From Verrucomicrobiota bacterium (lineage in GTDB: Bacteria > Verrucomicrobiota > Verrucomicrobiia > Opitutales > Oceanipulchritudinaceae), in NCBI GenBank assembly GCA_009908535.1, contig JAAAOD010000219.1, positions 1 to 18,612 of the forward strand: a DNA stretch of 18,612 bases, read 5' to 3'. Positions 7,380-15,462 of this stretch are shown in pieces (the stretch's first letter is position 1; every line of letters starts with the position of its first letter). The notes under the pieces are model-generated. The model was not told where the DNA came from. It ran no database searches and saw only the letters and a program-made list of their open reading frames with translations. Position numbers and translations under genes: made by a program.

Positions 7380-8987
7380 CTACCGCCGGACCGTCCATCC
7401 GGTATGCACAGGGGTAGGCAATTTTCCCGGATAATCGAGGGTGAAATGCAGTCCCCGGCTCTCTTTCCGCTGCAGGGCGCAGGTGATGATCATCTCCGCG
7501 ACATCGACGAGATTGCGCAGCTCAAGGAGGCGCGGTTCCACACGGACATTCCAGTAATACTCCTGGATTTCGCGCTTCAGATTCTGGATACGCGTCTGTG
7601 CCCGCTGCAGCCGCTTGTCGGTTCGGACAATACCTACATAGTCCCAGAGGGTGCGTTTCAGTTCATCCGAATTATGGCTGAGAATGACGCGCTCGTCGCT
7701 GTCCTCGAGATCGCCCCCGACCCAGTCGGGCAGCTCCGGCCGGTCGAGGTCGTTGGCCTTCAGGTAGCGCCCGACGGCTTCCGCGCCCCGGTGGGCCATG
7801 ACCACGGCCTCAAGAAGACTGTTGCTGGCGAGACGGTTGGCGCCATGCAGCCCCGTGCAGGCGACTTCCCCGCAGGCGTAAAGCCCGGGAAGGTCCGTCT
7901 CCCCATTGAGGTTGGTATGGACGCCGCCGCAAAGGTAATGCATGGCCGGCACGACCGGGATCGGTTCTTTGGCCATGTCGAAGCCTGCCTGGCGGCAATT
8001 CTCGTGGATGTGGGGAAAGCGCTCCTGCAGATAGGCCTCGTCCCGGTGGGTGATATCGAGCCAGACATGCCGCGCACCCGACTTTTTCATTTCGCTGTCG
8101 ATGGCGCGGGCGACGACATCCCGCGGGGCGAGTTCCTTCCGTTCGTCGTAACGGGCCATGAAGGGCTCCCCCTGCAGGTTCCTCAGAACGGCTCCCTCGC
8201 CGCGCACTGCCTCGCTGATGAGAAAACGGTAGTCCTCGTCCGAATACAGTGCGGTGGGATGGAACTGGATGAATTCCATGTCGCGGATTTCCGCCCCCGC
8301 CCGGAAGGCCATGGCGATCCCGTCGCCTGTCGCGATGGGTGGATTGGTTGTGTAGAGGTAGACCTGCCCGATCCCGCCGGTGCAGAGCATCACCGCCTTG
8401 CTGGCGAAGGTCTGCACTTCCTCCAGCTGTGTGTCATAACCGTACAGTCCGAGGACGCGCGGTACCGCGGCGTTGACAGGGTAGCCGGCGAGGGCGAGTT
8501 TGCGATTGGTAATGAGGTCGATGGCGTGCACGTGCTCGCGCAGGGTGATGTTCTCGTGCGTATCGACGGCGTGGAGCAGAGCAGCCTCGATGGCCTTGCC
8601 GGTGAGGTCCTTGACATGAAGGATGCGCCGCTTGGAATGCCCCCCCTCGCGGTGCAGGGAAACGCGCCCGTCCTCCAACTGGGTGAAGGAGACCCCCATT
8701 GCCGCGAGCTCGCGAATCCGCTCGGGGCCCTCCTCGACTATGGAGCGGACCGCCTGTTCGTCGCAGAGTCCATCTCCGGCGAGCAGAGTATCCCTCACAT
8801 GCAGCTCGAAGTCGTCGGTCTGCGAGGTGACGGCGGCAATCCCGCCCTGGGCATAGTTGGTGTTGCTTTCAGCGCGTTCCTTTTTCGTGAGGATGCAGAC
8901 GCTGTATCCTTTTTCCGCGACCTTGCAGGCAAAACTGAGGCCCGCGATTCCGCTGCCGACGACCAGCACATCGTAGCTGTGTTGCAT
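7380..8987 (-). CDS. nadB: L-aspartate oxidase (NAD biosynthesis)
   Basis: NadB oxidises L-aspartate to iminoaspartate, the first step of de novo NAD synthesis, and passes it to NadA. The 535 residues match the family's normal length. The FAD dinucleotide motif GSGIAG lies at 11-16. 'SNTNYAQGGIAAV' (about 41-53) and 'HREGGHSKRRILH' are hallmark sequences of the aspartate oxidase / fumarate reductase flavoprotein group. 'EFIQFHPTAL', 'RGEGAVLRN' and 'GLHGANRLASNSLLEAVV' complete the FAD and substrate site. 'GGGGxHTN'-type spacing is seen as CGGVHTNLNGET. The start ATG lacks a clear ribosome site. It follows panC by 52 nt. Neither nadA nor nadC is in the window. Confidence 0.96.
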   Translation of the reverse strand: MQHSYDVLVVGSGIAGLSFACKVAEKGYSVCILTKKERAESNTNYAQGGIAAVTSQTDDFELHVRDTLLAGDGLCDEQAVRSIVEEGPERIRELAAMGVSFTQLEDGRVSLHREGGHSKRRILHVKDLTGKAIEAALLHAVDTHENITLREHVHAIDLITNRKLALAGYPVNAAVPRVLGLYGYDTQLEEVQTFASKAVMLCTGGIGQVYLYTTNPPIATGDGIAMAFRAGAEIRDMEFIQFHPTALYSDEDYRFLISEAVRGEGAVLRNLQGEPFMARYDERKELAPRDVVARAIDSEMKKSGARHVWLDITHRDEAYLQERFPHIHENCRQAGFDMAKEPIPVVPAMHYLCGGVHTNLNGETDLPGLYACGEVACTGLHGANRLASNSLLEAVVMAHRGAEAVGRYLKANDLDRPELPDWVGGDLEDSDERVILSHNSDELKRTLWDYVGIVRTDKRLQRAQTRIQNLKREIQEYYWNVRVEPRLLELRNLVDVAEMIITCALQRKESRGLHFTLDYPGKLPTPVHTGWTVRR

Positions 8988-9039
8988 GGCGGCAGGTTAC
9001 GAAGCCGTCACAACAGCGCAACGGAAAAGCCCACCCGGG

Positions 9040-9885
9040 TCAGACAAGGACATTGTCGATGAGACGGACTTCATCACACCAGACGGCAGCGGCGACGAGC
9101 GTCCTCCCCGGCATGATTCCGGAGCGCACCGGTTCCATCGTCATGGAATCGACCGCCGTCACGTAGATGACGCGGAGCCGCCGGACCTGGGAGATGTGAT
9201 GGGTGACCTCCGCGATGATGCGGTCCACGTTGGTGGTCCCGGCTTCCACCAGCTTTTTGGCCTCACCCAATGCACGGTAGAGCGTAGTCGCATCAGCGCG
9301 TTGACTTTCATTCAGGTAGGCATTGCGGGCGTTGAGGGCGAGGCCGTCACCGGCCCGCTCGATCCCTTCCTCGACCACATCGGCCGGAAAGCTCAGCTCC
9401 TCGACCACCTTCCGCAGAACCGCGGTCTTCTGGGCATCCCGGCGACCGAGCACCAGGAGGTCCGGCCGGGCGAGGTTGAGCAGTTTTACGTGGAGGGTGC
9501 AGACGCCGCTGAAATAATGCGGGCGGGAGATTCCACACATGCCCGCGCTCACCGCGTTCTCGTTGACGAGGGTGGAACAGCCTTCCTGGAAAAGATCCCG
9601 TGCCCTAGGGCGGAAGATGATATCGACTTCGTGGCGCTCGCAGAATTCGGCATCAGCGGAGGAATTCCGCGGATAGCGCTGGAAATCCTCATTCGGCCCG
9701 AATTCGAGAGGGTTGACGATGGCGGAAACGACGACGGTGTCGGCCTCTTCGCGCGCGCGGCGGATCAAGCGCCCGTGCCCGTTATGGAGGGCCCCGCTGG
9801 TGGAGACGAGGGCGATTAACTTTCCTTCGGTACGCAGGCGGACCGCCGTTTCCTGCATCTGGTTGGGATTTTCGATTACCTGCAT
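9040..9885 (-). CDS. panC: Pantothenate synthetase, divergent
   Basis: PanC joins pantoate and beta-alanine using ATP to give pantothenate, the CoA precursor. From the ATG at 9885 the protein has 281 residues, the usual length. The HxGH nucleotide-binding motif is kept (GALHNGH, 31-37), as are 'FGPNEDFQRYPR' (62-73), 'MCGISRPHYFSGV' and 'DGLALNARNAYL' (180-191). Several active-site positions differ from the usual pattern: PTMGALH reads STSGALH, NPLQF reads NPLEF, GxKDxQQ reads GRRDAQK, and SSRN reads NARN. A GTG at 9918 with GAGGA 9 nt upstream could be an alternative start adding 11 residues. It is the first gene of the putative panC-nadB-sulfotransferase-lpxR operon and is divergent from dapL. 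Confidence 0.85.
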   Translation of the reverse strand: MQVIENPNQMQETAVRLRTEGKLIALVSTSGALHNGHGRLIRRAREEADTVVVSAIVNPLEFGPNEDFQRYPRNSSADAEFCERHEVDIIFRPRARDLFQEGCSTLVNENAVSAGMCGISRPHYFSGVCTLHVKLLNLARPDLLVLGRRDAQKTAVLRKVVEELSFPADVVEEGIERAGDGLALNARNAYLNESQRADATTLYRALGEAKKLVEAGTTNVDRIIAEVTHHISQVRRLRVIYVTAVDSMTMEPVRSGIMPGRTLVAAAVWCDEVRLIDNVLV

Positions 9886-10025
9886 CAACTGAGCCTGTTC
9901 ATTCCAGATAAAGCCCACCCGAAGGGTTCCTCAACCCCGGAGTTGGATTTCACAGCGGACCGGTCCAGGAAAAATCCTGCATTCCCCCTTGTCGCGGCAG
10001 ATGATCCTGCTACCCATTCTGGCTT
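9886..10025. promoter_or_regulatory. Divergent promoter region panC operon / dapL
   Basis: This 140-nt gap must serve both the panC operon and dapL. A weak dapL promoter may be TTGTCG near 9989-9994, then 16 nt, then TACCCA at 10011-10016. That would put the transcript start only a few bases before the ATG and leave a very short or absent leader. No Shine-Dalgarno site precedes dapL, which fits. Confidence 0.35.
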
Positions 10026-11255
10026 ATGGCCCGCATCAATGACCATTACCTCAAGCTGCAAGCTTCCTATCTCTTCAGTGATATCGCCGCCCGCGTGGAC
10101 GCCTTTGCAAAGGCAAATCCGGACACGCCCATCCTCCGCATGGGCATCGGCGATGTCACCGAACCTCTGCCGGCGGCCTGCCGCGAAGCCTTTCACGATG
10201 CCATTGATGAAATGGGCACGCACAACGGGTTCCATGGCTACGGTCCCGAGCAGGGCTACCCCTTCCTCCGCGAGGCCATCGCCTCCGGGGATTTCCAGGC
10301 GCGCGGTTGCGACATCCACGCCGGGGAGATCTTTGTCTCCGACGGTTCCAAGTGTGACAGCGGTAACATCCAGGAGATCTTTTCCTCCAAGGCCAGGGTG
10401 GCGATTCCGGATCCCGTCTACCCGGTTTATGTCGACACCAACGTCATGGCGGGCCGTTCCGGCTTCAATGTGAACGGTCGCTACGAGGGCCTCGTCTACC
10501 TCGAGGCTACGGCGGAAAACGGATATATCCCCTCCCCGCCAAAAGAGGCCGTCGACCTCGTCTATCTCTGCTTCCCGAATAATCCGACCGGCGCCTGCGC
10601 CACCCGCGAACAGCTCAGCGAATGGGTCGAATGGGCCCGCAGGCACGAGGCCGTCCTTCTTTACGATGCCGCCTACGAGGCCTTTATCCGTGACGGGTCG
10701 ATTCCCCACTCCATCTACGAGATCGAGGGCGCTCGCGAATGCGCGATCGAGTTCCGTTCCTTCTCCAAGAAAGCCGGCTTCACGGGCGTGCGCTGCGCCT
10801 ACACCGTCATTCCGGAGGACCTCGTCGCCCTTGATGGCACCGGGGACCGCGTCTCCGTGCACAAGCTCTGGAACCGCCGCCACAGTACCAAGTTCAACGG
10901 CGTGGCGTACCCCGTTCAGCGTGCCGCCGCCGCCGTCTTCAGCGAGGAGGGCAAAGCCGAAGTGCGCCGGCTCATCGATTTCTACATGGACAACGCCGAT
11001 CTCATCCTCGGTACGATGCGCGAGCTCGGCTTCGCCTGCGCCGGAGGAACGAACGCCCCTTATGTCTGGATCCGCGCTGGCCAGTCCTCCTGGGACCTCT
11101 TCGATCAGCTGCTCGATTCCACCGGCATCGTCTGCACCCCGGGCGCCGGTTTCGGCACCTGCGGCGAGGGCCACATCCGCCTCTCCGCTTTCAATTCCCG
11201 CGAAAATGTCGAGGAGGCCATGCGCCGCCTCCGCGACGCCGGCCTCACGGCCTGA
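10026..11255 (+). CDS. dapL: LL-diaminopimelate aminotransferase
   Basis: DapL converts tetrahydrodipicolinate directly to LL-diaminopimelate, bypassing the succinylase or acetylase steps of lysine and peptidoglycan synthesis. The 409 residues match the family. The N terminus 'NDHYLKLQASYLFSDIAARV' is characteristic. 'GYGPEQGYPFLREAIA' and 'YLCFPNNPTGACA' are class I/II aminotransferase PLP-site motifs. 'SFSKKAGFTGVRCAY' contains the PLP lysine at about K248. 'LWNRRHSTKFNGVAYPVQRAA' is highly specific for DapL. 'GEGHIRLSAF' near the C terminus holds the carboxylate-binding Arg. It is monocistronic, with the esterase gene convergent downstream (55 nt between the stops). DapL occurs in plants, cyanobacteria, Chlamydiae and Verrucomicrobiota, which supports the suggested lineage. 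Confidence 0.97.
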   Translation: MARINDHYLKLQASYLFSDIAARVDAFAKANPDTPILRMGIGDVTEPLPAACREAFHDAIDEMGTHNGFHGYGPEQGYPFLREAIASGDFQARGCDIHAGEIFVSDGSKCDSGNIQEIFSSKARVAIPDPVYPVYVDTNVMAGRSGFNVNGRYEGLVYLEATAENGYIPSPPKEAVDLVYLCFPNNPTGACATREQLSEWVEWARRHEAVLLYDAAYEAFIRDGSIPHSIYEIEGARECAIEFRSFSKKAGFTGVRCAYTVIPEDLVALDGTGDRVSVHKLWNRRHSTKFNGVAYPVQRAAAAVFSEEGKAEVRRLIDFYMDNADLILGTMRELGFACAGGTNAPYVWIRAGQSSWDLFDQLLDSTGIVCTPGAGFGTCGEGHIRLSAFNSRENVEEAMRRLRDAGLTA

Positions 11256-11310
11256 CCCCTTCCACCTTGACCGCATTGCCCGTCGCCGTCATCGAAGACG
11301 CCGCATGCGA

Positions 11311-12036
11311 TCAGTCCGCCACCTTGCCGTGCCCGCTTTTTTCGTCGGCACCGTCGCCCTGTTGGGCGGGTGCAACGTTCCCGTCGTTCCCCTTGTCGAG
11401 GCCGAGGAAAAAGGGGAGGAGGTTGCGGGCGATGACCTTGTGGCCGCGGACATTCGGGTGAATGCCGTCGGGGAGATTGAGCGCCTCCCGGCCCGCCACG
11501 TCCTCAAGGAGGAAGGGGATGCGCTCGACCCCCTTCTCCCGCGCTAAGGCTTTGTAGAGACCGGCGAATTCCTCCGCGTACGCCTCCCCCATGTTGGGCG
11601 GAGCGAGCATGCCGGCGAGGAGGATGCGCGCCCGGGGCTGTCGGGCGCGGACTTTGTCGATAATGCCGCGCAGGTTCTCTTTTGTCGCCTCCGGGGGCTG
11701 GCCGCGGAGAGCGTCGTTGGCCCCGAGGGCGAGGACGAAGGTATCGACGGGCTTGCGGAGAATCCAGTCGACACGGCGGAGCCCGCCCGCGCTGGTGTCG
11801 CCGCTGAGGCCGGCGTTGATCACCTTGGCCGCTTTGCCACGCTCGCGCAGCATTTCCTCCAGCACGGCGGGATAAGCGTTCCCGGGATCAAGGCCGTAGC
11901 CGGCGGTCAGGCTGTCGCCAAGGAAGACGATCCGTTCCGGGGCCTGATCGTCCTCCCCGGCTTTGAGAGGGAAAATGAACAAGGCCGTGGCAAAGATCGG
12001 CACGATGACCATACTGAAAATGCGAAGCAGGCGCAT
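11311..12036 (-). CDS. tesA: TesA-like periplasmic SGNH esterase / lysophospholipase
   Basis: The protein has 241 residues. A signal peptide covers about residues 1-26 (hydrophobic core MVIVPIFATALFIFPL, then LKA-GE), placing it in the periplasm. The SGNH blocks are all present: GDSLTAGYG (nucleophile Ser42), NAGLSGDTSAGG (oxyanion Gly79), GANDALRG (Asn107) and DGIHPN (Asp190, His193). 'SGDTSAGGL' and 'LALGANDALRG' are close to TesA and arylesterases. A tail of about 30 residues after the catalytic domain is rich in Gly, Asp, Ala and Lys and looks disordered. The gene is divergent from the ABC pair, the same arrangement as tesA-ybbA-ybbP in E. coli. Confidence 0.9.
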   Translation of the reverse strand: MRLLRIFSMVIVPIFATALFIFPLKAGEDDQAPERIVFLGDSLTAGYGLDPGNAYPAVLEEMLRERGKAAKVINAGLSGDTSAGGLRRVDWILRKPVDTFVLALGANDALRGQPPEATKENLRGIIDKVRARQPRARILLAGMLAPPNMGEAYAEEFAGLYKALAREKGVERIPFLLEDVAGREALNLPDGIHPNVRGHKVIARNLLPFFLGLDKGNDGNVAPAQQGDGADEKSGHGKVAD

Positions 12037-12105
12037 AGCTTCATCTTGTCCCGCCCCGTCACTGCGTCAACGACGCCGCCAACGAAGAAAACCCATCTCA
12101 TTGCC
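12037..12105. promoter_or_regulatory. Divergent region tesA / ybbA-like
   Basis: This 69-nt gap lies between the divergent esterase and ABC ATPase genes and probably holds overlapping promoters. No recognisable box or ribosome site is evident. Confidence 0.35.
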
Positions 12106-12786
12106 ATGCTTGAAGTCCAATCCGTGCACAAGGAATTCACCGGTCATGCCGGGACGCTGACCGTACTTGCCGACATTTCTTTTGTGGTCGGGAAGGGCGA
12201 AGCCGCCGCTGTTGTCGGTCCCTCGGGGAGCGGAAAGACAACGCTCCTCGGCCTTTGCGCCGGGCTGGATACGCCCAGTGGAGGGTCCATCCGAATCGAT
12301 GGGGAAGCGTTGCAGGCAATGGACGAGGATGCCCGCGCCCGCGTGCGCAACGAGCGCATCGGGTTCGTCTTTCAGAATTTCCAGCTCATTCCGACGCTGA
12401 CCGCACTGGAAAATGTCTGCGTTCCCCTCGAGTTAAAGGGGGTGCGCAACGCTGCGAAGGCCGCCCGGGAATGGCTGGGTCGTGTCGGACTCGCGGAGCG
12501 GCCCGATCATTACCCCGTTCAGCTTTCCGGCGGTGAACAGCAGCGCGTGGCCATCGCCCGGGCCTGTGTCGCGGAACCGGCGCTCCTCTTTGCCGATGAA
12601 CCGACCGGCAATCTCGACGGGGAGACCCGCGAGCAGATTGAAAGCCTTCTCTTCGAGGTTCACCGCCATTCCCGCAACACGCTTGTGATCGTCACCCACG
12701 ACCTCGAACTGGCCGCCCGCACGCAGCGCATCCTCCACCTCCGCAAAGGGCGGCTTGAAAAGCCGGAACCGGCCAGCGCGAGATGA
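12106..12786 (+). CDS. ybbA: ABC transporter ATPase, YbbA/LolD type
   Basis: The 226-residue ATPase (E. coli YbbA has about 228) has a complete nucleotide-binding set: Walker A GPSGSGKT (38-45), Q-loop FQNFQLIPT with Gln90, signature LSGGEQQR (140-147), Walker B LLFADEP (160-166) and H-loop VTHD with His198. The sequence resembles the LolD/MacB/YbbA group, which power type VII mechanotransmission transporters rather than classical import. The ATG at 12106 gives the standard N terminus; a TTG at 12046 would add 20 residues with no family match. The stop overlaps the permease start in ATGA, so the two are translationally coupled. Its position divergent from a TesA-like esterase supports YbbA over LolD. 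Confidence 0.9.
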   Translation: MLEVQSVHKEFTGHAGTLTVLADISFVVGKGEAAAVVGPSGSGKTTLLGLCAGLDTPSGGSIRIDGEALQAMDEDARARVRNERIGFVFQNFQLIPTLTALENVCVPLELKGVRNAAKAAREWLGRVGLAERPDHYPVQLSGGEQQRVAIARACVAEPALLFADEPTGNLDGETREQIESLLFEVHRHSRNTLVIVTHDLELAARTQRILHLRKGRLEKPEPASAR

Positions 12787-15350
12787 GCGGGATGGATCCC
12801 ACACCGCGGAAGCGCCGGGGCATGGCATGGGTGGGAAAGATGGCCTGGCGGGACAGCCGGGGCCGACGGTTGCTCCTGATTCTGTTCACCGCCAGCGTGC
12901 TCTTCGGCCTCGGCGCGGTCGTCTCCATTCACTCCCTGCGCGACAACCTGCATCGCGTCGTTGAGGAGGAAGCGCGCGCGCTCCTTGGGGCGGACGCGAT
13001 CCTGCAGACGCGGTTTGCACCGGACGGCCGGCTGGAACGCTACCTGCGCGCCCTGCCCGGCGAAAAAGTCCGCGAGCGACGCTTCCGGACCATGGCCGTT
13101 TTTCCGGAAAAGGAGGAAAGCCGTTACGTGGAGGTCCGCGCCATTGACGGGCCCCTGCCCTTTTACGGGGAGATGGAGACGGAGCCGGCGCGCGGGCAAG
13201 CGGCGGCCCTACGATCGGGGACGGCCATTGTGGAGCAGGGGCTGATGACCCAGCTGGGATTGAAGCTGGAGGAGAAAATCCATCTCGGAGAAAAAACCTT
13301 CCGCATTGCCGCCGCCCTTGTACGGATGGCCGGGGAGTCGGAGATCAGCGGGTTTTTCGCCCCGCGTATTTACGTCAATGCCACCGACCTTGCCGGAACG
13401 GGCCTGCTGCAACGCGGATCGCTGGTGCGCTATCGTACCTACGTCGGTGTCGACCCGGAGGAGCAGGGGCGTCTGCGGGACGCTCTCGCGAAGGGACGAG
13501 AGGACCTTTTCGCGGAGGAAAATGTGAGTGTGGAAACGGTGGCGGACCGCCGCCGCAGTGTCGAAGGGGTGCTGGATAACCTTCTCGATTTCCTCATGCT
13601 GAGCGGTTTCATCGCCTTAATCCTTGGTGCCGTGGGGATGATGGGGGCGGTGCAGGTATTTGTGGAGAGCAAGCGGGATTCCATCGCCATGCTGCGCTGC
13701 CTCGGGGCGACGGCGCGGCAGGCTTTCGCCATTCACCTGCTGCAGCTGCAGGCTTTCGGGATCCTCGGCGCGGTCGCGGGCAGCCTTCTCGGGGTGGCCC
13801 TGCCCTTTTTTGTTCCAAAAGTTCTTGGTCCGTTCCTGCCCTTTGCGGTGGAGATCGAGCTCAGTTGGAGCGCGCTGGGGACCGGTCTGCTCTTCGGCTG
13901 GTTCATCGTCACCGGGTCGGCCCTCCTGCCCTTGTTGCGGATCCGGAAGATCTCCCCGCTGAACGTGCTGCGCGCGGAGATCGATCCGGGGAAAGGTGGC
14001 CGCCGGGATCCGCTGGTCGTTGCCGTCGCTGGCCTCTTTGTTCTGGGCCTTCTTGCCTTTGTCCTTCTGCCGGCACGGGAACCCCTGACGGCGGCGGGCT
14101 TCCTCGGAGGCATCGCGGTGGCCCTTGGCCTGCTCTCCCTGCTGGCGGTGGGGTTGCGGGCCGGCCTGCGAAGGCTTCCGACAAGAGCCGCCCCTTACGC
14201 CTACCGCGTGGCGCTGAGCAATCTTTACCGACCCAACAACCGCACGCTGTTGCTGCTGGTCACCCTCGGCATGGGGGTCTTTCTCCTGCAGAGCCTCCTC
14301 CTTACGCGGCAGGCCCTGCTCGGGCAGACCGATCTCGGTTCCAGCGAAGAGGCCGCCAACGTCGTCCTGCTGGACGTGCAGCCCGACCAACTGACACCGC
14401 TGCGGGAATGGCTGGCCGAGCGCGGACTGCGTCCCCGCAACGAGCTGCCCATCGTCACCATGCGAGTGGAATCGATCAAAGGGCGGCCGCTGGGCGAATG
14501 GAGGCAAATGCCGGATTCGCCAATTGATGGCTGGGTTTACACATGGGAATTCCGCACCACCTATCGCGACCATGTGCTCGATAACGCGGAGGTCGTCGCG
14601 GGCACCTTCACACCCCGGTACGAAGGAGAAGAGCCCTACCCCATCTCCTTTGCGGAAAACATGCTCGAAGATTTCGGAACCGCCCTCGGGGATACCATCA
14701 CCTGGAACGTGCAGGGTTTGCCGGTAACGACCCGGATCGACAGCGTCCGCCGTGTGCAATGGAAAGCCGGGCGGCAGAATTTCGGTGTGGTCTTTCCCCG
14801 CGGAACCATCGAGGCGGCCCCCACCACCTTCGCGGTCACCGTAAGTACAGAGGACCGCGCGGAGACCACCGCCCTGCAAGCCGCGGTGGTAGAGCCCTTT
14901 CCCAACGTCAGCCTGATCGACCTGTCGCTCGTCTTCGAGACCCTCGACGACGTGCTCAACCGGGCCGCCTTCGTCATCCGCTTCATGGCCGGGTTCACCG
15001 TGGCGACCGGCCTGATCGTGCTCGCGGGGGCGGTCATGGGCAGCCGCTACCAGCGCATGCGCGAAAGCGTCCTCTTCCGGACCCTCGGGGCCTCGCGGGC
15101 CTTTATCCGCACCGTCCTGCTGCTGGAATTTCTCCTCATTGGCATGGTGGCAGGGCTGGCCGGCCTGGCCCTCGGTTACGCCGGGGCGGCGGCGCTCCTA
15201 TTTTTCGTCTTCGCTCTCCCTCTGCAACCGCTTCCGCTGGAAAGCCTCCTCATTCTGCTGGTCGTCATGGGGCTGACCATGCTCACCGGCTGGGCGACCT
15301 CGCGGGGAATCGCCCGTCACCCGCCGTTGGTCGTCCTGCGGCGGGAATAA
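12783..15350 (+). CDS. ybbP: ABC transporter permease, YbbP-like (two FtsX domains)
   Basis: This 855-residue inner-membrane protein is close to the length of E. coli YbbP (about 804). An N-terminal membrane helix (about 35-55) is followed by a periplasmic domain of roughly 200 residues. A block of three helices and a connecting pair follows (about 270-470), then another helix ('LLLLVTLGMGVFLLQSLLL') and a second periplasmic domain. Three C-terminal helices (about 735-845) end in 'ARHPPLVVLRRE'. The duplicated FtsX core is visible in 'SIAMLRCLGATARQAF' and 'SVLFRTLGASRAFIR', the coupling-helix motif of each half. It should pair with the upstream ATPase. The substrate is unsettled; hydrophobic compounds or lipids handled with TesA have been proposed for the E. 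coli system. Confidence 0.9.
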   Translation: MSGMDPTPRKRRGMAWVGKMAWRDSRGRRLLLILFTASVLFGLGAVVSIHSLRDNLHRVVEEEARALLGADAILQTRFAPDGRLERYLRALPGEKVRERRFRTMAVFPEKEESRYVEVRAIDGPLPFYGEMETEPARGQAAALRSGTAIVEQGLMTQLGLKLEEKIHLGEKTFRIAAALVRMAGESEISGFFAPRIYVNATDLAGTGLLQRGSLVRYRTYVGVDPEEQGRLRDALAKGREDLFAEENVSVETVADRRRSVEGVLDNLLDFLMLSGFIALILGAVGMMGAVQVFVESKRDSIAMLRCLGATARQAFAIHLLQLQAFGILGAVAGSLLGVALPFFVPKVLGPFLPFAVEIELSWSALGTGLLFGWFIVTGSALLPLLRIRKISPLNVLRAEIDPGKGGRRDPLVVAVAGLFVLGLLAFVLLPAREPLTAAGFLGGIAVALGLLSLLAVGLRAGLRRLPTRAAPYAYRVALSNLYRPNNRTLLLLVTLGMGVFLLQSLLLTRQALLGQTDLGSSEEAANVVLLDVQPDQLTPLREWLAERGLRPRNELPIVTMRVESIKGRPLGEWRQMPDSPIDGWVYTWEFRTTYRDHVLDNAEVVAGTFTPRYEGEEPYPISFAENMLEDFGTALGDTITWNVQGLPVTTRIDSVRRVQWKAGRQNFGVVFPRGTIEAAPTTFAVTVSTEDRAETTALQAAVVEPFPNVSLIDLSLVFETLDDVLNRAAFVIRFMAGFTVATGLIVLAGAVMGSRYQRMRESVLFRTLGASRAFIRTVLLLEFLLIGMVAGLAGLALGYAGAAALLFFVFALPLQPLPLESLLILLVVMGLTMLTGWATSRGIARHPPLVVLRRE

Positions 15351-15462
15351 AGGGGGCGCCGTCCTTGACCTGGCCGGTCGAGGCTACGCGACCAATCGGT
15401 CCTACGTTACAGGGAGTAGGGGCTTGAAGCTTGGGCCCTTTTCCCCTCCACTGACGTGCTTT
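15351..15462. repeat. Intergenic palindromic sequence between ybbP-like and gtrB-like genes
   Basis: The 112-nt gap contains GGTCG (15376-15380) pairing with CGACC (15389-15393) around an 8-nt loop. Downstream CCTAC (15401-15405) faces GTAGG (15416-15420). The stretch CTACGCGACC...CGGTCCTACG loosely recalls the repeat at 298-402 but is not the same. It may be a degenerate dispersed intergenic element or a terminator-like structure. No T-tract, Shine-Dalgarno site or good promoter is seen. Confidence 0.45.

Noticed and set aside
7206..9062. 618-codon plus-strand open frame opposite nadB
   Set aside because: It is the shadow of nadB and the sulfotransferase in GC-rich DNA. The minus-strand proteins have full conserved motifs; this frame has no recognisable domain and crosses gene boundaries.
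9885..11276. 463-codon minus-strand open frame opposite dapL
   Set aside because: The plus strand encodes an unmistakable full-length DapL. The antisense product is Gly/Ala/Asp-rich without any family pattern.
13617..14879. 420-codon minus-strand open frame opposite the ABC permease
   Set aside because: It is charged, Gln/Arg-rich antisense sequence typical of reading across membrane-protein codons, with no motif or ribosome site.
15424..15462. N-terminal extension of the gtrB-like protein from a TTG at 15424
   Set aside because: It adds 13 residues with no family similarity and a rarer start codon; the ATG at 15463 is the simpler start, although neither has a good ribosome site.
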